Shown piece after piece: positions 1-5,106 of a stretch of 6,084 nt of DNA (position 1 is its first letter; each line of letters begins with the position of its first letter). The DNA is from DTU080 sp050945315 (GTDB lineage: Bacteria > Bacillota > Limnochordia > DTU080): contig JBMNSS010000158.1 of NCBI GenBank assembly GCA_050945315.1, forward strand, positions 1-6,084, read 5' to 3'. Position numbers and translations under genes: made by a program. Under the pieces are notes generated by a model that saw only the letters and a list, made by a program, of their open reading frames with translations, was not told the origin of the DNA and made no database searches.

Positions 1-1
1 G

Positions 2-781
2 ATGCAGCCGTCTGAACTGGTCGGCGTGAACGTGGTGTCCGATATTCGTGAGCTGCAGGACACGGAGGCGGCGCTATTGTGCCTGCCCACTCGCTTGATC
101 CCTGAGTGGGCTGAGCGGATTCTGGGGATGGGGATTCACACCGTAGATGGCTACGACATCCACGGTGAGTTGGCGGATATGCGTCAGCATTTGCATCGAG
201 TGGCGCAGCAGGCAGGATCGGTGGCGGTGATCTCGTGTGGATGGGATCCCGGGACGAACTCCCTCGTGCGGGCCCTGTTCGAGCTGATGGCACCGCGGGG
301 GATTACGTACACAAACTACGGGCCGGGCATGTCACTGGGACATACGGTGGCGGTAAAAGCTATCGCCGGAGTCAAGGACGCGCTGTCCATTACGATCCCG
401 GCCGGGATGGGCGTACACAAGAGAGCGGTCTATGTGGAGCTGGAGCCGGGAGCTGACTTCAGTGTCATCGAAAAAGCCATCAAGTCCGATCCGTATTTCG
501 TCAATGACGAAACCAGGGTGACGCAAGTGGAAAGTGTTCAGAGCCTGATCGATATGGGACACGGAGTGCTCCTGGAGCGCAAAGGTGTCTCATCGGAGAC
601 GGATAATCAGCTGCTCAAATTCGATATTCGCATCAACAATCCGGCGTTGACGGCGCAGGTCATGACGGCTTCCCTGAGGGCAGCCTCACGACAGGAACCC
701 GGGTGCTACACGATGCTCGAGATCCCCATCATTGATTTTCTCCCGGGTGAGCGAGAGCGTCTGATACGCCGTCTTGTGTAG
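2..781 (+). CDS. ddh: meso-diaminopimelate D-dehydrogenase, 5'-truncated
   Basis: NADPH-dependent cytosolic enzyme that reductively aminates the acyclic form of tetrahydrodipicolinate to meso-2,6-diaminopimelate, a one-step route to the lysine and peptidoglycan precursor. The 259 visible codons contain TVDGYDIHG (residues 47-55), SCGWDPG (78-84), YGPGMSLGH (106-114), PAGMGVHKR (133-141) and a downstream MGHG segment, in the order of the Ddh family. The N-terminal Rossmann GxGxxG segment is missing because the window begins inside the gene. By comparison with a family length near 300 residues, about 40 residues are lost, and the first ATG in view is probably an internal Met. The stretch before HKR lacks the roughly 15-residue insertion of the Corynebacterium and Lysinibacillus enzymes. 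This matches the short 'type II' form I recall from Symbiobacterium thermophilum. The gene converges on the minus-strand string and its last 53 bases overlap a small gene there. Identity is confident; subtype is from memory. Confidence 0.93.
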   Translation: MQPSELVGVNVVSDIRELQDTEAALLCLPTRLIPEWAERILGMGIHTVDGYDIHGELADMRQHLHRVAQQAGSVAVISCGWDPGTNSLVRALFELMAPRGITYTNYGPGMSLGHTVAVKAIAGVKDALSITIPAGMGVHKRAVYVELEPGADFSVIEKAIKSDPYFVNDETRVTQVESVQSLIDMGHGVLLERKGVSSETDNQLLKFDIRINNPALTAQVMTASLRAASRQEPGCYTMLEIPIIDFLPGERERLIRRLV

Positions 782-977
782 CGGCGGATGTCAGTGGTGA
801 AGACGAAGTGCATAGGACACAGTATCCCTTTTCACAGTTGTAACGCCGCAGCTCCAGCGGGGCGAAAAGGAGCCCTTGCTTAAAACCGGTGTGTAGTCCG
901 TGCCGTCTTCCCACGGAATACCCTACGAGCAGGCCGATCAATAGAATCAGGGTACCCGGGACCAAAAAGGGAATCAT
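729..977 (-). CDS. small glycine-zipper membrane protein with a CxxC motif
   Basis: I do not recognise the family. The 82 residues start with one hydrophobic segment (about 4-22), followed by a basic polar stretch and a Cys-containing region (C48, C53, C56, the last two as CxxC). Six glycines fall exactly every fourth residue (G15, 19, 23, 27, 31, 35), running from the membrane segment into the following helix. This is a glycine zipper suited to close helix packing or oligomerisation. The ATG overlaps the TGA of the upstream UbiA-like gene (ATGA), and a GGTGATC ribosome-binding match lies 5 nt upstream. Both support real, coupled translation. The tail after C56 is Ser/Ala-rich and low in features, and it overlaps the 3' end of ddh by 53 nt on the opposite strand. 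If the gene were not real, 782-973 would be plain intergenic DNA. A function in membrane or spore assembly would be guesswork. Confidence 0.6.
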   Translation of the reverse strand: MIPFLVPGTLILLIGLLVGYSVGRRHGLHTGFKQGLLFAPLELRRYNCEKGYCVLCTSSSPLTSAATQDGVSDALAHPGENQ

Positions 978-1624
978 TTTAGGATCACCGTCCCCGGTCG
1001 TCGATGGAAGATGAGGTCGATGGAGGCTGCGACCAGTAGTGTCAATCCAGTGAGAAGCGGGCTTAAGGCTCCACTGACTGCCACGCTAAGCAAACCGCTC
1101 AGTGCCACTTCACCGACCCCGTAGCGATGGCACCAGTTTCGGCCGCCCGTGTAAGAGTCGATTCGCAGATCAATAAGATCGTCCAGAGCCTGTATAGTGA
1201 ACATCGTCATCAGGGCCCACGTCATGATCAAGGGGCCCGCGCCTAGGGCACCGATGACGATGGCGAGCAGGCTCTCTTCGTATCCTCGCAGGCGAGAAGG
1301 AAGTACTCGAGTGAGTTCGCCCGCCATCCCGATCGCATAGGCACTTAGGAAAACAGCAGCCGTCAGCTTTGACGACAGAAGGCTGCCTATACTCAAACCA
1401 GCGAGCGCATAGGGCAATGAGGCGCTTCCAAAGCGATGAGCCGGAGTGGGTACTCCCTGCAATAGGTCAATGGGAGCATCCAGATAGTCATCCATGAGTC
1501 GTATGGCAAGGCCGACCGTCCACAAACCGGCAAAGGCGGCCAAAAGGCTGCCGTAGGAGGAAATTCCGGCATCTTGCCCCACTCCCCCAAGCAACGAGAG
1601 GAATCTACACCCAGCTCCACACAA
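974..1624 (-). CDS. UbiA-like polytopic membrane protein, putative prenyltransferase
   Basis: Predicted integral membrane protein of 216 residues with about seven hydrophobic segments (roughly 26-44, 70-83, 87-104, 118-128, 130-147, 171-186, 188-206). Two acidic motifs of identical pattern, DDxxDxxxD, occur at D45-D53 and D148-D156, each at the end of a hydrophobic segment. The UbiA superfamily (aromatic prenyltransferases such as MenA, UbiA and heme O synthase) binds Mg-diphosphate through an NDxxDxxxD and a second DxxxD motif at equivalent places, so membership is likely. The protein is shorter than the usual 280-300 residues, and only one membrane segment precedes the first motif where two are normal. 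Substrate is unknown. The proposed TTG start at 1624 has AAGGAAG 9 nt upstream (1634-1640) and lies 20 nt inside the GTPase gene. Later starts would cut into the first membrane segment. The stop overlaps the next gene's ATG. Confidence 0.68.
   Translation of the reverse strand: MCGAGCRFLSLLGGVGQDAGISSYGSLLAAFAGLWTVGLAIRLMDDYLDAPIDLLQGVPTPAHRFGSASLPYALAGLSIGSLLSSKLTAAVFLSAYAIGMAGELTRVLPSRLRGYEESLLAIVIGALGAGPLIMTWALMTMFTIQALDDLIDLRIDSYTGGRNWCHRYGVGEVALSGLLSVAVSGALSPLLTGLTLLVAASIDLIFHRRPGTVILK
983..989 (-). promoter_or_regulatory. ribosome-binding site for the glycine-zipper gene
   Basis: The minus strand reads GGTGATC, a 7-nt match to the 3' half of the extended anti-Shine-Dalgarno complement (AGGAGGTGATC), 5 nt before the ATG at 977. 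It lies within the 3' end of the UbiA-like gene and is part of the evidence that the 82-codon frame is a gene. Confidence 0.5.
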
Positions 1625-2216
1625 AGCGTCTCACTTCCTTAAAACCGTGACCATACAGAGCCGAAATCGGGATGATGAGATGGCCTGTAAACTCCTTGCG
1701 GATGACCTCCAAACCTGTGGTTGCAGCCGGCAGATCCATCTTGTTGGCCAAAATACAGTAACCCCCGCGCATCTGGGCAAACTGTGCCACCTGGTAGTCC
1801 ACTTCTCCGATGGCGCCGACGGCGCCTCGTTCGGCTGCTTTGGACGCGTCCACCATGTGTAATATGGCGCGTGCCTCGCGGACGTGTGCCAGCGTTTGCG
1901 CCATTGCCCGGCGCACTTCAATATCGGCGTGAATGCCGTCCATGAGCCCGCTGGTATCGATCAGTTCAAAGCTCTTAGAGCCCTTTCCCGCCGGCAACTC
2001 CAGCGTGACTGACTGCAGACGGCGCGTCTGGTGCGGAACCGTGCCTGAAAGATCACGAACAGCGGTCTCTACGGCATAGGCTTGTACTTGGCGGTTTCCC
2101 ATTGGATCCAGGCTGGTCACCTTTACGTGAGACATACCCAGATAGCGGGCAAAATGAAGAACGAAGAGGCTCTTCCCCACATTTGTCTTGCCGATGACTA
2201 AGCACCTGCTCACCAA
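1605..2216 (-). CDS. small Era/TrmE-type GTPase domain protein
   Basis: Single-domain P-loop GTPase of 203 residues. Visible motifs are G1 GKTNVGKS (9-16), G3 DTSG (87-90), G4 NKMD (158-161) and G5 SAL (185-187). A SGT segment (57-59) sits where the TRAFAC class usually carries its G2 threonine. A GHGFKEVRRF tail (189-198) is like the end of Era/EngA GTPase domains. There is no KH domain as in Era, no N-terminal glycine-rich domain as in HflX, and no second GTPase domain as in Der, so it should not be named after any of these. Bacilli often carry hflX near spoVK; this protein sits in that place but is a bare G domain. A strong GAGGAGGT site (2226-2233) precedes TTG at 2216 by 9 nt. GTG at 2213, overlapping the spoVK TGA as GTGA, is the alternative start. 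Cellular target is unknown. Confidence 0.85.
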   Translation of the reverse strand: MVSRCLVIGKTNVGKSLFVLHFARYLGMSHVKVTSLDPMGNRQVQAYAVETAVRDLSGTVPHQTRRLQSVTLELPAGKGSKSFELIDTSGLMDGIHADIEVRRAMAQTLAHVREARAILHMVDASKAAERGAVGAIGEVDYQVAQFAQMRGGYCILANKMDLPAATTGLEVIRKEFTGHLIIPISALYGHGFKEVRRFVWSWV

Positions 2217-3211
2217 TCGAAGGGTACCTCCTCGATGTCTGTCTCATGGATCAGCATTAGGTCTGCGCGAGTGATTGTCTTACAGTCGATCAGACGCACG
2301 GCTTGCTTGCGGATGGCTCGTTCAACGATGTTTCGAACCAAGCGAGCGTTTCCGAAGTGCGGATCTTCGCTGTCCAGTGCCCTCTGCAATATGTCCTTGA
2401 GTCTGCTTCTGGCTCCCGGGGAGAGTCGGTACTGACGCTCTTTTACCATCAGTTCTGCAATTCGCTGAAGCTCATTGAGGTCGTAATCCGGGAAGTCAAC
2501 CTGTATTGGAAAACGAGATCGTAAACCGGGGTTGCATTGAAGAAAATAATCCATCTCATCTCGATAACCGGCGAGGATGAGTATCCACTCGTTTTTGTGA
2601 TCCTCCATGGCCTTCACAAGACTGTCGATCGCTTCCTTGCCGAAATCCTTCTCCCCGCCGCGGGCCAAAGAGTAAGCTTCGTCGATGAAAAGAATGCCAC
2701 CGAGAGCCCTTTTCACGAGTTCTCTGGTTTTTTGAGCCGTATGGCCGATGTATTCACCGACCAGATCGGCCCGCTCCGCTTCGATAAGATGGCCCTTAGA
2801 CAAGACCTCCAGCTCCCGGAAAATGCGGCCAAAGATACGGGCCACGGTCGTCTTACCCGTCCCTGGATTGCCCTTGAAGATCATATGCAGGACAACGGGC
2901 TCGGCGGCCAGCATCTCGGCCTTTCGTCTCAGCTGGATCTCCACGAAGGCTCGGACTTCACGCACCAGTTTCTTGATCTCGTCCAGCCCGATCAACGAGT
3001 CAAGTTCTTCGAGTACTTGGGCGATTCGCGTGTGTTTGTCCTTGGCGTCCTCGGCCGATGGTCGAGGTCGTGTCTCGGACGAACGCCGTGACACCGTCGG
3101 GTGGACCGGCATAGAGTCAAGGCGCCGAAACATGGAGAAGGCTTCGGCGGGTGTCAGCTGGCCTTGCTCAAAAAGAAGGAGTATTTCCTCTGGGGTCTGT
3201 GGTAGGGACAC
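2210..3211 (-). CDS. spoVK: stage V sporulation protein K, AAA+ ATPase (CbxX/CfxQ family)
   Basis: SpoVK is a mother-cell AAA+ ATPase needed for spore maturation in Bacillus subtilis; its substrate is not established. Numbering from the GTG at 3211 (333 residues): an N-terminal region with a Glu-rich helix (7-31) and a polar linker, Walker A GNPGTGKT (114-121), the strongly conserved stretch GHLIEAERADLVGEYIGHT (140-158), Walker B ILFIDEA (173-179), LAGYRDEM (213-220), Arg-finger region NPGLRSRF (227-234) and sensor-2-like GNARLVRN (287-294). Long blocks match my memory of B. subtilis SpoVK. The frame stays open to ATG 3277, but that ATG has no ribosome site and its first 22 codons cross a palindrome and a G7 tract. 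GTG 3211, with GGGGGTGA 8 nt upstream, gives a more natural N-terminus. GTG 3223 is also possible. The gene lies between miaA and the small GTPase gene. Confidence 0.93.
   Translation of the reverse strand: MSLPQTPEEILLLFEQGQLTPAEAFSMFRRLDSMPVHPTVSRRSSETRPRPSAEDAKDKHTRIAQVLEELDSLIGLDEIKKLVREVRAFVEIQLRRKAEMLAAEPVVLHMIFKGNPGTGKTTVARIFGRIFRELEVLSKGHLIEAERADLVGEYIGHTAQKTRELVKRALGGILFIDEAYSLARGGEKDFGKEAIDSLVKAMEDHKNEWILILAGYRDEMDYFLQCNPGLRSRFPIQVDFPDYDLNELQRIAELMVKERQYRLSPGARSRLKDILQRALDSEDPHFGNARLVRNIVERAIRKQAVRLIDCKTITRADLMLIHETDIEEVPFDW
2226..2233 (-). promoter_or_regulatory. strong ribosome-binding site for the small GTPase gene
   Basis: The minus strand reads GAGGAGGT, near-perfect Shine-Dalgarno, inside the last codons of spoVK. 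It lies 9 nt before TTG 2216 and 12 nt before GTG 2213, favouring TTG on spacing. It shows the GTPase is meant to be translated despite overlapping spoVK and despite its non-ATG start. Confidence 0.6.
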
Positions 3212-3219
3212 GAGGAGGC

Positions 3220-3230
3220 TCACCCCCCCT
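3220..3230 (-). promoter_or_regulatory. candidate spoVK ribosome-binding site with G7 tract
   Basis: On the minus strand an A3G7TGA-like run resembles the extended Shine-Dalgarno (GGAGGTGA) with one mismatch and ends 8 nt before the GTG at 3211, favouring that start over ATG 3277. The G run can pair with the CCTCC immediately downstream (3214-3218) around a TGAG loop, so the site might be partly masked. This is inferred only from sequence. Confidence 0.4.
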
Positions 3231-3243
3231 TTACGGCACTTCA

Positions 3244-3265
3244 CTTCGCATATATATGCCCGAAG
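3244..3265 (-). promoter_or_regulatory. AT-rich palindrome upstream of or inside the spoVK start, possible promoter or operator
   Basis: GCATATATATGC (3248-3259) is a perfect 12-bp palindrome. It is flanked by CTTCG on the left and CGAAG on the right, giving a stem of about 10 bp with a 2-nt bulge. If spoVK starts at GTG 3211 or 3223, the palindrome lies in the miaA–spoVK gap. B. subtilis spoVK is, as I recall, driven by sigma-E and sigma-K promoters. The CATATATAT core loosely resembles a sigma-E -10 (CATACAnT), but I could not find a convincing -35 at the right spacing. A regulator half-site pair or chance are alternatives. Confidence 0.25.
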
Positions 3266-3289
3266 GGGATGAACCATGTTGAATTGTGG

Positions 3290-4279
3290 TCAAAGACAGG
3301 GTGGACCCTCTTTGTACCATTCCAGTTGGTGACGAACGTGTGAAGTGATGGCCTGTGCCGCCGTCGTCGGATCAGGCCACTGGCTCAGATCAAACCATTG
3401 TATCTTGGCTTGATGTCGAAACCAAGTGTATTGACGCTTGGCGTAGCGGCGTGTCGCTTGCTGCAGACGGGCGACGGCCTCCTCAAGTGAGCATTCACCC
3501 TCCAGAAAACGACGCATTTCTTTGTACCCGAGCGCTTGAGCAGCCACGGAGCCTTCTTTGAGGACTCCGGAAGCCAAAAGATCCTCGGTCTCCTGCAACA
3601 GCCCTTGTTCAACCATCACTCTTACCCGGTGGTTGATGCGGTCATACAACTGCTGACGAGGACGCGTCAAACCGACTTGTACCGTTCGGTAACGAGGTTC
3701 TACCTCCTCTACAGTCGCCTGAGCCAGATGCTTCGACATGGGGATGCCGGTCTGAGTGAAAATCTCCAGGGCTCGGATGACGCGGCGGATATCATTGACA
3801 TGTAGGCGAGCCGCACTCTCCGGATCTACTTCCGCCAGGCGGGCGTGGAGTGCCTCCGCACCCTCTGTCCGGGCAAAATCCGTGAGTTCTCTGCGCAGCT
3901 GAGGTGATCTGCTGGTATCAGGAAAAAGGAACTCGCCGAGGACTGCTTTTATGTAAAGACCCGTTCCACCGCTTAGAACCGGCAGATTACCGCGCTCGTG
4001 TATCCGGGCAATGGCTTCACGGGCCAGATCGCGATAGCGAGCGACGTTGAATTCCTCGTTCGGATCGACAACGTCCAGAAGATGATGCGGCACTCCTTTC
4101 ATCTCCACCGGCGTTGGCTTGGCTGTAGCGATGTCGAGTCCGCGGTAGACCTGCATAGAGTCCGCACTCACCACCTCGCCTTGCAGACGTAACGCCAACT
4201 CAATGGCGACAGCCGTCTTCCCTACGGCCGTAGGGCCGACAAGAACCAACAGAGGCGGTTGTGATGTGATCTCGTTCAC
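3290..4279 (-). CDS. miaA: tRNA dimethylallyltransferase
   Basis: Transfers the dimethylallyl group from DMAPP to N6 of adenosine 37 in tRNAs reading UNN codons, the first step towards ms2i6A37 (MiaB then adds the methylthio group). The 329 residues are family length. Motifs: P-loop GPTAVGKT (15-22), SADSMQVYRGLDIATAKPT (38-56) with D40 matching the conserved catalytic aspartate, GGTGLY (104-109), NDIRR (162-166), YDRINHRV (212-219), AQALGYKE (247-254) and the C-terminal RRYAKRQYTWFR (277-288). The GTG start overlaps the TGA of the methyltransferase gene as GTGA, and AAGGGGGT (4286-4293) lies 6 nt upstream. In Bacillus hfq follows miaA; here spoVK follows directly. Identity is as firm as sequence reading allows. 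Confidence 0.97.
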   Translation of the reverse strand: MNEITSQPPLLVLVGPTAVGKTAVAIELALRLQGEVVSADSMQVYRGLDIATAKPTPVEMKGVPHHLLDVVDPNEEFNVARYRDLAREAIARIHERGNLPVLSGGTGLYIKAVLGEFLFPDTSRSPQLRRELTDFARTEGAEALHARLAEVDPESAARLHVNDIRRVIRALEIFTQTGIPMSKHLAQATVEEVEPRYRTVQVGLTRPRQQLYDRINHRVRVMVEQGLLQETEDLLASGVLKEGSVAAQALGYKEMRRFLEGECSLEEAVARLQQATRRYAKRQYTWFRHQAKIQWFDLSQWPDPTTAAQAITSHVRHQLEWYKEGPPCL

Positions 4280-5094
4280 TGGGAAACCCCCTTGCGTGCA
4301 TTTTGCAGCAGATAAACGACTCTGCTGCGACGACCTCCGCGGATATCATCCCATTCCCGATCGCTATGCAACGGGCCATCTCTTCGGTCTTTAACCACCA
4401 CACACCTCCGCGCTACGGTAGAGGCCATGCTGAGGGTCTCGTCCGTCAGAGGGGCGTAGTTGGCGAGCGGGCGCAAGGGCGCTATACCGTGACTGGCAGC
4501 CACCGGTTCGGAGAACATCGGGTCGAAGTAGACAATATCGAAGCTGGCGGGCTGACAGGAAGCAAGAAACTCTCTGTGATCGATATGGCGAACCCGGACT
4601 CGGCGCATGGCAGCATTGAGCGCTTTACTGTCGCCGGAATAATGAGACAACCCTTCCTTGAGCAGAAGAGCCAACACTCCTACGGATTCCAGCGCGAGCA
4701 CTCGACCTGTGGGACCGACAACATGGGCGCACACCACCGCATCGGAGGCCAGACCGGCTGTGCAGTCTAGTACGTGATCACCCGGACGCAGCTGCATGGC
4801 TTCCACCATGTGGTCGCTGCCGCCACGCCGAAGGGCCGCCACTCGATGATGCGCCATGCCCGGGTGGTAGTACAGAACACCGACTCCCGGTGTCCATACG
4901 GAGAGTCTCTCTTCCGTCACGACAAGAGTACCGGTCACCGGACGTTGCAGGCTTTGCGCGGCGAGTTCTATGACCTGGGCCAATGAATGCCCGGCCCGAG
5001 GTATGTAAGGTACATGCAAAGCGCGCGCATAGCGGGTAGCACGTCGGATATCAACAGGCGTAGAACGCCGTGAGGTGGTCACTGCTACATCCAT
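4276..5094 (-). CDS. class I SAM-dependent methyltransferase, RsmJ-like (DUF548 type)
   Basis: Probable RNA methyltransferase of 272 residues. An N-terminal region (about 1-95) begins VTTSRR (5-10) and contains LHVPYIPRAGHSL (26-38). The Rossmann-like domain follows, with the SAM-binding motif LDCTAGLASDAVV (109-121), acidic E136 at the end of strand 2 (LALES), and motif IV YFDPMF (189-194). The DPMF signature and the later CVVVKDRR strand resemble E. coli RsmJ, which makes m2G1516 in 16S rRNA. This protein belongs to the longer Gram-positive branch often found between mutL and miaA, so the same rRNA target is only a guess. The ATG at 5094 follows the mutL stop by 12 nt, with GAGGCG 8 nt upstream overlapping that stop. 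The end overlaps miaA by 4 nt. No DNA methyltransferase features were seen. Confidence 0.85.
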   Translation of the reverse strand: MDVAVTTSRRSTPVDIRRATRYARALHVPYIPRAGHSLAQVIELAAQSLQRPVTGTLVVTEERLSVWTPGVGVLYYHPGMAHHRVAALRRGGSDHMVEAMQLRPGDHVLDCTAGLASDAVVCAHVVGPTGRVLALESVGVLALLLKEGLSHYSGDSKALNAAMRRVRVRHIDHREFLASCQPASFDIVYFDPMFSEPVAASHGIAPLRPLANYAPLTDETLSMASTVARRCVVVKDRRDGPLHSDREWDDIRGGRRSRVVYLLQNARKGVSQ

Positions 5095-5106
5095 AATATC
5101 ATCGCC

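Noticed and set aside
851..873. GCTCC / GGAGC inverted repeat as a terminator for ddh or the minus-strand string
   Set aside because: Only a 5-bp stem with a 13-nt loop and no T run on either strand; too weak to call.
1393..1620. Minus-strand frame with an ATG after a GGGGGAG sequence
   Set aside because: The G-rich site lies about 8 nt before an ATG in this frame, but the product lacks motifs and overlaps the UbiA-like frame, which carries both acidic motifs and continuous membrane segments.
1605..2216. Naming the small GTPase HflX or Era from its neighbourhood
   Set aside because: It lacks the HflX N-terminal domain and the Era KH domain; at about 203 residues it is only a G domain, so no gene symbol is justified.
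2537..3091. 184-codon open frame on the plus strand
   Set aside because: It lies wholly antisense to the conserved ATPase core of spoVK, has no ribosome site or recognisable motif, and is best explained as a shadow of the real frame.
2748..3272. 174-codon plus-strand open frame rich in Ser and Arg
   Set aside because: Antisense to spoVK, low-complexity composition and overlap with another shadow frame; no support as a gene.
3290..3340. Sigma-A type promoter from a TTGACC in the miaA end paired with the TATATAT of the palindrome
   Set aside because: The spacer would be about 31 nt, far beyond the usual 16-18, so the two elements do not form a sigma-A promoter.
4303..4770. 155-codon plus-strand open frame
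   Set aside because: Antisense to the methyltransferase, whose SAM-binding and DPMF motifs are clear; the plus-strand product shows no domain.
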